In this document: one piece after another, positions 16,163-24,509 of the stretch
How positions within the stretch are numbered: the first letter of the stretch is position 1
How the letters are laid out: each line of letters begins with the position of its first letter
Source of the DNA: JANXMY01 sp965246745
GTDB lineage: Bacteria; Armatimonadota; Armatimonadia; Armatimonadales; Capsulimonadaceae
Assembly (NCBI GenBank): GCA_965246745.1
Contig: OZ251980.1
Span: forward strand, 1,240,001 to 1,304,000
Direction of reading: 5' to 3'
DNA: 64,000 nt
The notes under the pieces: generated by a model
Databases searched by the model: none
Seen by the model: the letters and a program-made list of their open reading frames with translations, nothing else
What the model was told of the DNA's origin: nothing
Program-made: the position numbers and the translations under genes

Positions 16163-17373
16163 GAAGCTGTCTTTGACCGGCGCAGCGCCCGCATGGCGAT
16201 GAGAAACGCGAGGAAGTCCAGCGCGGCGGCGAAGAAGAACGCCATGCCGGGGATTTTGTGCGCGGCGTGGGGACGGGTGAAGTAGGAAAACAGGGCGGTC
16301 GCGCCGACCGGGCCGACTACGCCGGTCAGGCTTGCCAAAGAAGTCAGCGCCCCTTGCAGCGTTCCCTGAGCATCGTCGCCGACTTCCCGCGACAGCAGCC
16401 CCTGAGTCGCCTGCCCCGGCAGGTAGGAAAGTCCGGCGGCAAACATAATCGCGTAGATCATCCACCCCTGACCGGCAGACGCGTAGCCGACATACTCCGC
16501 CGCGCCGATCACCAGCCCGATGAGAATGGCCCGCCGCTCGCCGAGCCGGGGCAGCAGAAACCGGGCCAGGCCGACTTGGAACACCAGCGACGCAATCCCG
16601 AACGCCGCCAGCGACAGGCCGTTTTCTTTGGTGCCCCAGCCGAACCGGGCGGTCATAAACAAAACCCAGGTGCTTTGCAGGCTTTGCAGGGCGAGGTTCG
16701 ACGCCAGCAGCGACCAGGCCATGCCTTTGATCAGCGGCGAGTGGCCCAGCACTTGAAACACGCCGAACGGGTTGGCTTCGCGCCAGGCAAACGGGCGTCG
16801 GTTCTCGGGCTTCAGCGACTCGGGCAGGACAAAAAACCCGTAAATCAGGTTGACGCCCGATAAAGCCGCCGCCGCCCAAAACGGCACGCGCGGGCCGTAA
16901 GCCCCGAGCAGGCCGCCGAGGGCCGGGCCGACAATGAAGCCGATGCCGAATGCCGCCCCGACCAGCCCGAAGTTCTGCGCCCGCTTGTCCGGCGGGCTGA
17001 CATCGGCAATATACGCCGACGCCGTGGTGAAGCTCGCGCCGGTGATGCCGGCCAAAATGCGCCCGGCATACAGCCAGGCGAGGTTCGGGGCCAGCGCTTG
17101 TATCACATACTCAAAGCCGGTGAAGCCGAGCGCCAGCAGCAGCACGGGCCGCCGCCCGTAGCGGTCCGACAGCGCCCCGAGCAGCGGCGCAAACCCGAAC
17201 TGCATCAAGCCGTACAGCCCCAGCAGCAGCCCGTAGTCCCGCGCCCCGGCGCTGACGCCCCGCCCGGATAGCTCGGCCACAAAACCGGGCAAAATCGGCA
17301 CCAGCAGCCCGACCCCGAGCACGTCAATCAACAGTGTCACAAAGATAAAAGCCAGGCCGGGCGTGTGTTTCAA
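16159..17373 (-). CDS. TetA-like MFS efflux transporter
   Basis: A 404-residue, twelve-helix major facilitator of the TCR/Tet subfamily: LLIDVLGVGLLVPILP in helix 1, the loop 2-3 motif GALSDRYGRRPVLLL, and VGPALGGLLGAYG in helix 5 (antiporter motif C region). These export tetracycline-like drugs or other small molecules by proton antiport; the substrate here is unknown. Its stop codon overlaps that of the RDD-signal peptidase gene tail to tail in TTAA. Confidence 0.85.
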   Translation of the reverse strand: MKHTPGLAFIFVTLLIDVLGVGLLVPILPGFVAELSGRGVSAGARDYGLLLGLYGLMQFGFAPLLGALSDRYGRRPVLLLALGFTGFEYVIQALAPNLAWLYAGRILAGITGASFTTASAYIADVSPPDKRAQNFGLVGAAFGIGFIVGPALGGLLGAYGPRVPFWAAAALSGVNLIYGFFVLPESLKPENRRPFAWREANPFGVFQVLGHSPLIKGMAWSLLASNLALQSLQSTWVLFMTARFGWGTKENGLSLAAFGIASLVFQVGLARFLLPRLGERRAILIGLVIGAAEYVGYASAGQGWMIYAIMFAAGLSYLPGQATQGLLSREVGDDAQGTLQGALTSLASLTGVVGPVGATALFSYFTRPHAAHKIPGMAFFFAAALDFLAFLIAMRALRRSKTAS

Positions 17374-17430
17374 GAGGGGTTCACCATCGCCTCATGATAC
17401 CCGGCCCGGCAGGCGTTTTCGTGCATGTAA

Positions 17431-17602
17431 GAACCTCACCCGTCGCTTCGCGCCACCCTCTCCTTCGAAAAGGAGAGGGTACGGATTTAGATGCGGATTT
17501 GGACGTAGGGGCGCTGCTTGCTGCGCCCTCCGCTTGTCCTGCGCCCTTCTTTGCCCTCTCCTTCGGAAAGGAGAGGGTGGCGCGAAGCGACGGGTGAGGT
17601 TC
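17431..17602. repeat. Long inverted repeat, 35-nt perfect arms
   Basis: Arms 17431-17465 and 17568-17602 are perfectly complementary over 35 nt. Each arm is flanked on its inner side by its own small hairpin CCTCTCC-TTCG-GGAGAGG type. The centre carries GTAGGGGCGCTGCTTG, a string also present in the inverted repeats at 23.7 and 28.9 kb. The right arm ends exactly one base before the stop codon of the dioxygenase gene, so the repeat would form the 3' end of that mRNA. Confidence 0.9.
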
Positions 17603-18361
17603 CTACGCATTCTCGTACACGTTGCCCGCCAAGTCCGCGCCCCGTGCCAGCCAGATTTTGTGGCGGAGATTTTTTTCGGGATACACCCGGCTGGAAGTCG
17701 GGAAGTAGCGCATCGTGTAGCCTGCACGGCGCTCCGGCGATGTGTTCGCCTGTGCGCCGTGGATGATCCGGGCTTCGTGCAGGCTGCACTGGTTTGGCTC
17801 CAGTTCAAAGTACACCGCCCGGCTTTCGTCCACTTGATCGGCTTTGATCTGGGAGTCGAAAATGTTCTGCGCGGTGTCTATCGCCTCGTACTCGGAAAAA
17901 CCGTTGGTCTGGCTGCCGGGGATAACGCTCATGCAGCCGTTTTCCTGGGTGGCCCGGTCCAGCGCCAGCCAGACCGTGCAGATGCCGGCCATCGTTGACA
18001 CCCGCCCGTTCCAGTAGGCCGAATCTTCATGCCAGGGGGTCGCTTTGCCGGTTCGCGGCGGCTTGGAAATGAAGTGGCTGCTCCACAGGCCAATGTTCGG
18101 GCCGACCAGCGGCTCCACCAGGTCCAGCACTTCGTCGGCCAGCAGGAATTCCAGCAGGCGCGGGTCGCGGGCGTGCATCAGGTCCAAATCCGCTTCGCCG
18201 TAGCGGGCCAGGTTTTCCTCGAAAATGGCTTTCAGCCGGTCGAACTTGCTTGGGGGGAACACAGGCTGCCGGAACAGCACATAGCCGTCCTGCGCGTACT
18301 GGGCGGTCTGGGCGTCGGTCAATCGGGGCGGCGTGGTCACGGTCATCGGTCTGGTCTCCAT
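17603..18361 (-). CDS. Phytanoyl-CoA dioxygenase-family protein (first copy)
   Basis: A 252-residue Fe(II)/2-oxoglutarate oxygenase of the PhyH family. The iron triad is His111-x-Asp113 (WHEDSAYW) and His201 (IIHGAQANTS), with Arg218 (GYTMRYFPTS) for 2-oxoglutarate. In bacteria such enzymes hydroxylate varied small molecules such as ectoine, phosphonates and secondary metabolites; no substrate can be inferred. A second start at residue 6 is possible. The gene is divergent from an AraC-type regulator with an 82-bp gap, the same arrangement as the second PhyH gene at 32.7 kb. Confidence 0.85.
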   Translation of the reverse strand: METRPMTVTTPPRLTDAQTAQYAQDGYVLFRQPVFPPSKFDRLKAIFEENLARYGEADLDLMHARDPRLLEFLLADEVLDLVEPLVGPNIGLWSSHFISKPPRTGKATPWHEDSAYWNGRVSTMAGICTVWLALDRATQENGCMSVIPGSQTNGFSEYEAIDTAQNIFDSQIKADQVDESRAVYFELEPNQCSLHEARIIHGAQANTSPERRAGYTMRYFPTSSRVYPEKNLRHKIWLARGADLAGNVYENA

Positions 18362-18443
18362 TCTGCGGGGTATGGGCCTATTTTACGCCAGGGAGCGCAC
18401 CGCCGTCTTGCGCTTTTTCGGCAAAATAGTGTACTGTGATGAT

Positions 18444-19295
18444 ATGCGCCTCCAATTCGAGAAAATCGCGCCGGACATGCCGTTTCATGCCGCGCTGGTC
18501 ACGACCCACCCGCGCCGCCCGGCGGGGCGGCACACGCACGATTTTTCCGAGATGATGTATGTGCTGCAAGGCACGGGAACGCACTGGATCAACGGCGCGG
18601 CGGAGCCGCTGGAGCCGGGCCGCCTGCTTTGGATTCGCCCGCGCGACTGCCACACGGTCTGCGCCCCGCCGGGAACGCTGCACTTTGTCAACCTGGCGTT
18701 TCCCGCCCCGGCCTGGCAGGCATTCGCGGCGGCTTCGGGCCTGGAAGAAGCCGCCACGCTGTGGGACTCCGCCCCGGCCCCGCCGTCGGCGCTGATCCCG
18801 GCGGAAGATCGCGCGGGGTGCGTGCGGGCGTTCCGGCAGGCGCTGTCGGACTTTCACGACAGCCCTACACGCTTTGCCTTGTGCCGGTTCTGGGCGGCGG
18901 CCCTGCCGGCGCTGCTGCCCCGCGAAGAGCGGGCGGCGGCTGAGGCCGCCGACCTGCCCGCCTGGCTGGCCGGAGCCTGCGCGGCGATGGCGTCGCCGGA
19001 CAACCTGCGGGCCGGCGCGGGCCGGATGGCGCAGGCGGCCGGGGTCAGCCCGGCGCACTTGTCGCGGACCCTGAAAGCGCTGCGGGGGCAGACCCCGACG
19101 GAGTTTGTTCTGGAACTGCGGCTGCGGCGGGCGGCGGCGCTGCTTCGCACCGGCGCGGAGGAGATTGGGGACATCGCGCTGGACTGCGGCTTTGAAAACT
19201 TGTCGTACTTTTACCGCTGCTTCCGGCAGCGCTTCGGGCAGACCCCGCGTGCGTACCGCCAGGACCCGCGCCACCGGGTTCTGCCGCTCCGGTGA
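18444..19295 (+). CDS. AraC-family regulator (first copy)
   Basis: A 283-residue regulator: an N-terminal cupin sensor (RHTHDFSEMMYVLQGTGTHW, then LWIRPRDCHTV) and two C-terminal helix-turn-helix motifs (AGRMAQAAGVSPAHLSRTLK and IGDIALDCGFENLSYFYRCF), ending with the AraC signature RQRFGQTPRAYR. The start at 18444 is chosen since the sensor begins directly after it; the longer reading from 18333 would overlap the divergent gene. It probably controls the adjacent dioxygenase gene. Confidence 0.9.
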   Translation: MRLQFEKIAPDMPFHAALVTTHPRRPAGRHTHDFSEMMYVLQGTGTHWINGAAEPLEPGRLLWIRPRDCHTVCAPPGTLHFVNLAFPAPAWQAFAAASGLEEAATLWDSAPAPPSALIPAEDRAGCVRAFRQALSDFHDSPTRFALCRFWAAALPALLPREERAAAEAADLPAWLAGACAAMASPDNLRAGAGRMAQAAGVSPAHLSRTLKALRGQTPTEFVLELRLRRAAALLRTGAEEIGDIALDCGFENLSYFYRCFRQRFGQTPRAYRQDPRHRVLPLR

Positions 19296-19300
19296 CCAAA

Positions 19301-19367
19301 TCTTAACGAAATCTTTACACTGCCGTTCTGCTTCTTTACAGGTTCTTTACGGCGTTTCGGATACACT
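19301..19367 (+). promoter_or_regulatory. kdp control region with four direct repeats (candidate KdpE sites)
   Basis: TCTTAAC (19301), TCTTTAC (19312), TCTTTAC (19333) and TCTTTAC (19344) are direct repeats spaced 11, 21 and 11 nt, that is two tandem pairs two helical turns apart. OmpR/PhoB-class response regulators, which include KdpE, bind such tandem half-sites. A -10-like TACACT lies at 19362-19367 with no good -35, as expected for an activator-dependent promoter. Confidence 0.65.
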
Positions 19368-19389
19368 AAGGGCACAAAGGAGCCGCTTT

Positions 19390-19473
19390 ATGCAGGACAT
19401 TTTGTTTCTTGCCGCCGTGCTGGCGTTTTTCGCGATTGCCGCCGGCTACACGCTCGGGTGTGACCGTCTTTAA
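19390..19473 (+). CDS. 27-residue membrane peptide at the head of the kdp operon
   Basis: A 27-codon ORF preceded by AAAGGAG, encoding a single hydrophobic helix (ILFLAAVLAFFAIAAGYTLG) ending in CDRL. Similar tiny hydrophobic ORFs with a C-terminal C-(D/E)-R-L occur in front of kdpF in other bacteria, as far as I recall, and are usually left unannotated. The good RBS and position support translation; the function is unknown, perhaps a second KdpF-like stabilising peptide. Confidence 0.6.
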   Translation: MQDILFLAAVLAFFAIAAGYTLGCDRL

Positions 19474-19492
19474 GAGATATTAGGGGATACCG

Positions 19493-19576
19493 ATGGAAAT
19501 TTGGCTGGCGGGCGTCTCCGCCGTGGGCCTGACGGTCTATTTGATGTTTGCGCTGCTCCGCCCGGAGCGGTTTTAA
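19493..19576 (+). CDS. kdpF: KdpF, small subunit of the potassium-transporting ATPase
   Basis: A 27-residue hydrophobic peptide (MEIWLAGVSAVGLTVYLMFA...) ending in LLRPERF, the characteristic end of KdpF. KdpF is a single-helix peptide that stabilises the KdpABC complex in the inner membrane. It lies between the 27-aa ORF and kdpA with an AGGGGA upstream. Confidence 0.85.
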   Translation: MEIWLAGVSAVGLTVYLMFALLRPERF

Positions 19577-19600
19577 GGGCGCATCGGTTCAGAAAGGAAA

Positions 19601-19619
19601 CCGGCACTGGAAGTGCCGG
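19601..19619 (+). other. Small hairpin between kdpF and kdpA
   Basis: CCGGCACT-GGA-AGTGCCGG: an 8-bp perfect stem with a 3-nt loop, 22 nt before the kdpA start. No T-run follows, so it is likelier an mRNA-stability or translation element than a terminator. Confidence 0.6.
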
Positions 19620-19640
19620 TGCTTTGATCGGGAGACTATT

Positions 19641-21452
19641 ATGACCCTACTCGGATGGTTCCAAATCATCCTCTTCCTCGGCCTGATCCTCGCGCTCACC
19701 AAGCCGTTCGGAACGTTTATGTTTCACGTCTTTGCAGGCAAAAAAACGCTGATCTCGCCGGTGGTTCGGCCGTTAGAGTCGCTGATTTATAAAATCGGCG
19801 GGGTGCGCGAAGACGAGGAGATGCCCTGGACGACCTACACGTTCGCCCTGCTGCTGTTCAGCGTGGTGACGCTGTTTATCACCTACGCCGTGCTGCGCTT
19901 TCAGGCATTCCTGCCGCTGAACCCCATGCACTTCGGGGACGCCAAAAACGCGCCATCTTATGCGACAGCGATGACGCCGGACCTTGCGTTCAACACGGCG
20001 GTCTCGTTTACGACCAACACCAACTGGCAGGCGTACTCCGGCGAGAACACGATGTCGTACTTTTCGCAGACTGTCGCGCTGGCGTCGCACAACTTCTTTT
20101 CGGCGGCGGCCGGCATTGCGATTGCGATTGCGCTGGTGCGGGGTCTGGGGCGGCGCTCGGCGGCTTCCATCGGCAATTTTTGGGTGGATTTGACCCGCGC
20201 GACCCTGTATGTCCTTCTGCCTCTGTGCCTGGTGTATGCGCTGGTGCTGTGTCAGCAGGGCGTGATTGAGAACTTCCATGCGTACCGCACCGTGACGGGG
20301 GTGGAAGGCGGGACGCAGACTATTCCCGGCGGACCGTTTGCGTCGCAGGAAGCGATCAAAATGCTCGGCACCAACGGCGGCGGGCCGCTGAACGCCAATT
20401 CCGCGCACCCGTTCGAAAACCCGACCGCGCTGACCGACTTTCTGCAAGTGCTGTCTATTTTTCTGATCGGCGCGGGCATTGTGTACACCTTCGGCCTGTC
20501 CGTCGGCAACCCCAAGCAGGGCTGGGCGCTCTGGGGCGCGATGGGCTTTTTGTTTTTGGTCGGCGTCTCGGTCGCCTACACGCAGGAAGCGCGGGGGAAC
20601 CCGCTGATTGCCGCGCAGGGGGTCGAAACCCGCGCTTCCGTGCTCGGCGACTCGGGCGGCAACATGGAAGGCAAGGAAGTGCGGTTCGGGATCGCCCGCT
20701 CAGCCTTGTTTGCCACGGTGACGACCGATGCGTCGTGCGGCGCGGTCAACTCCATGCACGACTCGTACACGCCGCTCGGCGGGCTGGTCCCGATGGCGAA
20801 CATTATGACCGGCGAGGTCATCTTCGGCGGGGTCGGCGCGGGCCTGTACGGCATGCTGATGTATGCGATTTTGGCGGTCTTTATCGCGGGTCTGATGGTC
20901 GGACGCACGCCGGAGTACCTCGGCAAGAAAGTGGAAGCGTTCGAGATCAAAATGGCGATGCTGGCGACCCTGCTGCTGGCCGCCGATGTGCTGCTGTTTA
21001 CGGCGGCTTCAAGCGTCGCCCCTGTGCCGCACCCGGCGGCGTACTGGAACACGGTCGGCACGAGCGTCAATGCGCTGGCGTCGGCGAACACCAACAACAG
21101 CGGTCCGCACGGCTTTTCGGAGATGTTGTACGCTTACGACTCGGCCACCGGCAACAACGGCAGCGCGTTCGGCGGCTTGTCGGCCAACACGCCGTATTGG
21201 AACACGACCCTGGGGATTTCCATGCTGATTGGGCGGTTTCTGATGATCGTCCCGCTGCTGGCGATTGCCGGCAGCATGGTCAAAAAGAAGCGGGTGGAAG
21301 CGAGCGCGGGGACCTTCCCGACCGACACGCCGCTGTTTGCCGGGCTTTTGGTCGGCGTCGTGATCATTGTCGGCGCTTTAACTTACTTCCCCGCCGTCTC
21401 GCTCGGGCCGGTCGTCGAGCACTTCTTGATGGGCGGAGGAAAGACGTTTTAA
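19641..21452 (+). CDS. kdpA: KdpA, potassium-binding and translocating subunit
   Basis: A 603-residue, ten-helix membrane subunit of the high-affinity K+ pump, related to K+ channels. The four selectivity-filter loops are recognisable: TTNTNWQAYSGE, LGTNGGGPLNAN, TTDASCGAVNSMHDS and NTNNSGPHGFSE. The start at 19641 gives the standard N-terminus MTLLGWFQ. Part of the operon 27-aa ORF, kdpF, kdpA, kdpB, kdpC. A perfect hairpin begins at its stop codon. Confidence 0.97.
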   Translation: MTLLGWFQIILFLGLILALTKPFGTFMFHVFAGKKTLISPVVRPLESLIYKIGGVREDEEMPWTTYTFALLLFSVVTLFITYAVLRFQAFLPLNPMHFGDAKNAPSYATAMTPDLAFNTAVSFTTNTNWQAYSGENTMSYFSQTVALASHNFFSAAAGIAIAIALVRGLGRRSAASIGNFWVDLTRATLYVLLPLCLVYALVLCQQGVIENFHAYRTVTGVEGGTQTIPGGPFASQEAIKMLGTNGGGPLNANSAHPFENPTALTDFLQVLSIFLIGAGIVYTFGLSVGNPKQGWALWGAMGFLFLVGVSVAYTQEARGNPLIAAQGVETRASVLGDSGGNMEGKEVRFGIARSALFATVTTDASCGAVNSMHDSYTPLGGLVPMANIMTGEVIFGGVGAGLYGMLMYAILAVFIAGLMVGRTPEYLGKKVEAFEIKMAMLATLLLAADVLLFTAASSVAPVPHPAAYWNTVGTSVNALASANTNNSGPHGFSEMLYAYDSATGNNGSAFGGLSANTPYWNTTLGISMLIGRFLMIVPLLAIAGSMVKKKRVEASAGTFPTDTPLFAGLLVGVVIIVGALTYFPAVSLGPVVEHFLMGGGKTF

Positions 21453-21491
21453 CCCACCTCCTTGCTTCGTTACGAAGCAAGGAGGTGGGTT
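21451..21491 (+). other. Perfect 19-bp hairpin between kdpA and kdpB that covers a Shine-Dalgarno
   Basis: AACCCACCTCCTTGCTTCG (21451-21469), loop TTA, and its exact complement (21473-21491). The right arm contains AAGGAGGTGG, an ideal ribosome-binding sequence, about 18 nt before the kdpB ATG at 21504. In the folded RNA it would be hidden. The left arm overlaps the kdpA stop, so ribosomes finishing kdpA could open it and couple the two genes. Without a T-run it is a poor terminator. Confidence 0.75.
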
Positions 21492-21503
21492 CGGAAAAAC
21501 ATT

Positions 21504-23672
21504 ATGGCAACTACACTCAACACTTCGCAAGCGACGCCGCCCCTGAACACCGTGCCGCCGGTGCCGCCGGCGGGCAGGCGGTCGCGGCCTTTGTTCGACC
21601 CGCCCATTGTCAAGCGGGCGGTCGGAGACGCGTTTGCGAAACTCAATCCCGTGCTGATGGCGAAAAACCCGGTGATGTTTGTCGTCTGGGTCGGCAGCAT
21701 CGTCACGACGCTGATTTTCGCCAAAGACCTGTTCACGGGTGTCGGCGGCTGGGAGCGGGCGTTTACCGGGCAGATCGCCCTTTGGCTCTGGTTCACCGTG
21801 CTGTTCGCCAATTTCGCCGAGGCGATTGCCGAAGGGCGCGGCAAGGCGCAGGCGGACGAGCTTCGCAAGACGCGCACGACGACCAAAGCCAAAAAATTGG
21901 GCAGGAATGGGCAGGTGGAGATGACCGCCGCGCCCGACCTCCGCAGAGGCGATGTGGTGGTCTGCGAAGTCGGCGACATCATCCCGAGCGACGGCACGAT
22001 TATTGAAGGCATCGCGAGTGTGGACGAATCGGCCATCACCGGCGAAAGCGCCCCGGTCATCCGGGAAGCGGGCGGCGACCGCTCGGCGGTGACCGGCGGC
22101 ACGAAAGTGATCTCCGACGGCGTGAAAATCGAGATCACGGCCAATCCGGGCGAGACCTTTATTGACCGCATGATCGGCCTGGTCGAAGGCGCATCGCGGC
22201 AGAAGACGCCCAATGAGATTGCGCTGAACATTTTGATTGCCGGCCTGACCATCATCTTTCTGCTGGCGACCGTGACGCTGCTGCCGTTTGCCCGGTACAA
22301 TGTCGGGCAGGCGTCGGGCGCGGGTCTCGGCGGGTCCGCGCCGAGCATCACGATTTTGATTGCGCTGTTGGTGTGCTTGATCCCCACCACTATCGGCGGC
22401 CTGCTGTCCGCCATCGGCATTGCGGGCATGGACCGGGTGATGCAGTACAACGTGCTTGCCATGTCCGGCAAAGCCGTGGAAGCGGCGGGCGATGTAGACG
22501 TTCTTCTTTTGGATAAAACCGGCACGATCACGCTCGGCAACCGGCAAGCCGCCGAGTTCCGGCCCCTGCCGGGCGTGGACATCGGCGAGCTGGCCGACGC
22601 CGCCCAGTTGTCGTCGCTGGCCGACGAGACCCCGGAAGGCCGCTCGATTGTGGTGCTGGCGAAAGAAAAGTACAACCTGCGCGGGCGCGAGCTGTCGGAA
22701 AAAGACGCCGAGTTTATTCCGTTCACGGCGCAGACCCGCATGTCCGGGGTCAACATGAACGGCATGCGTGTCCGCAAAGGCGCGGTGCAGGCCGTGATTG
22801 ACTATATGAAAGCCGAAGGCGGCACGACCCCCGCCGAATTGCAGTCCATCGCCGACGAGATTTCCAACAAAGGCGGCACGCCGCTGGCCGTGGTGCTCAA
22901 CAGCCGCCCGCTCGGGGTGATCTACCTCAAAGACATCGTGAAAGGCGGCATGCGCGAGCGCTTCGACCACCTGCGGGCAATGGGCATTAAAACCGTGATG
23001 ATTACCGGCGACAACCCTCTGACCGCCGCCGCAATCGCTCAGGAAGCGGGCGTGGACGACTTTCTCGCGCAGGCGAAGCCCGAGGACAAAATGGCGCTGA
23101 TCAAAAAAGAGCAGGCCGAAGGGCGCTTGGTCGCGATGACCGGCGACGGCACCAACGATGCTCCCGCGCTGGCGCAGGCGGATGTCGGCGTCGCAATGAA
23201 CTCGGGGACGCAGGCTGCCAAAGAAGCGGGCAACATGGTGGATTTGGACTCCAATCCGACCAAGCTGATTGAGATTGTCGAGATCGGCAAGCAGTTATTG
23301 ATGACGCGCGGGGCGCTGACGACGTTTTCCATCGCCAACGATGTCGCCAAGTATTTTGCGATCCTCCCCGCCATGTTTTCGACGCTGTATCTGGTCGCCG
23401 GAGCCGCGCACGGCCCGCTGTGGGCTTTGAATATCATGCACCTGCATTCGCCGTACTCGGCGACCCTGGCGGCGATTATCTTCAATGCCTTGATCATCAT
23501 CGGCTTGATCCCGGTCGCCTTGAAAGGCGTCCCGTACCGCCCAATGGGCGCGTCGGCCCTGCTGCGCCAGAACCTCGCGTTTTGGGGCCTCGGCGGGATA
23601 CTCCTGCCGTTTCCGTGCATTTACGTTCTGGACTGGATTGTGGTCGCGCTGCACTGTGCGCCGGGGAGTTAG
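21504..23672 (+). CDS. kdpB: KdpB, P-type ATPase subunit of the potassium pump
   Basis: A 722-residue P-type ATPase (class IA). Motifs: TGES (179-182), CLIPTTIGGLL for the Kdp-type membrane Pro motif (about 291-301), DKTGT with phosphorylated Asp337, and MTGDGTNDAPALAQADVG. It hydrolyses ATP to drive K+ uptake through KdpA. The N-terminus after 21504 is longer and more Pro-rich than in E. coli. An in-frame ATG at 21462 lies inside the intergenic hairpin and is not favoured. Confidence 0.97.
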   Translation: MATTLNTSQATPPLNTVPPVPPAGRRSRPLFDPPIVKRAVGDAFAKLNPVLMAKNPVMFVVWVGSIVTTLIFAKDLFTGVGGWERAFTGQIALWLWFTVLFANFAEAIAEGRGKAQADELRKTRTTTKAKKLGRNGQVEMTAAPDLRRGDVVVCEVGDIIPSDGTIIEGIASVDESAITGESAPVIREAGGDRSAVTGGTKVISDGVKIEITANPGETFIDRMIGLVEGASRQKTPNEIALNILIAGLTIIFLLATVTLLPFARYNVGQASGAGLGGSAPSITILIALLVCLIPTTIGGLLSAIGIAGMDRVMQYNVLAMSGKAVEAAGDVDVLLLDKTGTITLGNRQAAEFRPLPGVDIGELADAAQLSSLADETPEGRSIVVLAKEKYNLRGRELSEKDAEFIPFTAQTRMSGVNMNGMRVRKGAVQAVIDYMKAEGGTTPAELQSIADEISNKGGTPLAVVLNSRPLGVIYLKDIVKGGMRERFDHLRAMGIKTVMITGDNPLTAAAIAQEAGVDDFLAQAKPEDKMALIKKEQAEGRLVAMTGDGTNDAPALAQADVGVAMNSGTQAAKEAGNMVDLDSNPTKLIEIVEIGKQLLMTRGALTTFSIANDVAKYFAILPAMFSTLYLVAGAAHGPLWALNIMHLHSPYSATLAAIIFNALIIIGLIPVALKGVPYRPMGASALLRQNLAFWGLGGILLPFPCIYVLDWIVVALHCAPGS

Positions 23673-23677
23673 GAAGT

Positions 23678-23843
23678 CCCCCCGGCCCCCAATAATGGGG
23701 GAGTCTGAAAAGATGTGCCCGTAGGGGCGCTGCTTGCCGCGCCCTCTTATCTTTGCTGCGCCCTCTGTTACCGCGCCCTTTGTCGCCGCGCCCTCTTTCC
23801 TATTCTTATCCGCTCTGCTCCCCCATTATTGGGGGCTGGGGGG
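23678..23843. repeat. Long inverted repeat inside the kdp operon
   Basis: Arms 23678-23703 and 23818-23843 (26 nt, one mismatch) are built from CCCCCCGGCCCCCAATAATG. The loop of about 114 nt contains GTAGGGGCGCTGCTTGCCGC and pyrimidine-rich GCGCCCTCT repeats. The same arms and loop words recur at 28914-29061. It separates kdpB from kdpC by 188 nt and could cause differential expression or partial termination. Confidence 0.9.
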
Positions 23844-23860
23844 CATCTCTTGGAGTGATT

Positions 23861-24502
23861 ATGGCAAAACAACTGCTGATTTCAATACGCGTGACGCTCG
23901 CTTTGCTGCTGCTTGTCAGCGGCGTCTACCCGCTGGTCGTTTGGGGCGTGTCTCAGGCGGCGTTTAAGCACCAAGCCGACGGCAGCCTGGTCACAAACGC
24001 CTCCGGGCAGGTGGTCGGCTCCGCGCTGCTGGCGCAGAGCTTCACGAAGCCCGAATACTTCCACCCGCGCCCGTCGGCGGCGGGCAGCGGGTACGACCCG
24101 ACTTCAAGCGGCGGCACCAACTTGGGGCCGACTTCGGACAAGCTGATCAACGGCGTCCATAAGCCGAAGCTCGCCACTGGGAAAGACGACCCCGCCGACT
24201 TTGACGGCGTGAAAGATTTAGCCGCCGCGTACCGCCAAGAAAACGGGCTGGCCGCCGATGCGCTGGTTCCCGTGGACGCCGTGACCCGCTCGGCGTCGGG
24301 CCTCGACCCGCAGATTACCCCGGCGAACGCTGCGCTTCAGGCTGCGCGGGTCGCCAAAGCGCGGGGCGTGAGCGCGGACGCTGTGGCGGGATTGATCCAA
24401 GAGAATACGTCGGGCCGGGGGCTTGGCTTTCTCGGGGAGCCGGCGGTGAATGTGCTGGCGCTCAATATGGCGCTGGATAAGGCTGCGCCGGTGAGGAAGT
24501 AG
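23861..24502 (+). CDS. kdpC: KdpC, potassium-transporting ATPase subunit C
   Basis: A 213-residue protein with one N-terminal membrane helix (about residues 7-28, LISIRVTLALLLLVSGVYPL) and the KdpC domain outside: FTKPEYFHPRPSAAGSGYDP, ASGLDPQITPANA, and the C-terminal FLGEPAVNVLALNMALDK. It assembles with KdpAB. The start at 23861 has TGGAGTG upstream; in-frame upstream codons run through the inverted repeat and are not part of the gene. Confidence 0.95.
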   Translation: MAKQLLISIRVTLALLLLVSGVYPLVVWGVSQAAFKHQADGSLVTNASGQVVGSALLAQSFTKPEYFHPRPSAAGSGYDPTSSGGTNLGPTSDKLINGVHKPKLATGKDDPADFDGVKDLAAAYRQENGLAADALVPVDAVTRSASGLDPQITPANAALQAARVAKARGVSADAVAGLIQENTSGRGLGFLGEPAVNVLALNMALDKAAPVRK

Positions 24503-24509
24503 AGAGCAA

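Noticed and set aside
21378..22970. 530-codon frame on the minus strand across kdpA-kdpB
   Set aside because: Shadow of kdpB; His/Arg/Gly-rich, no RBS.
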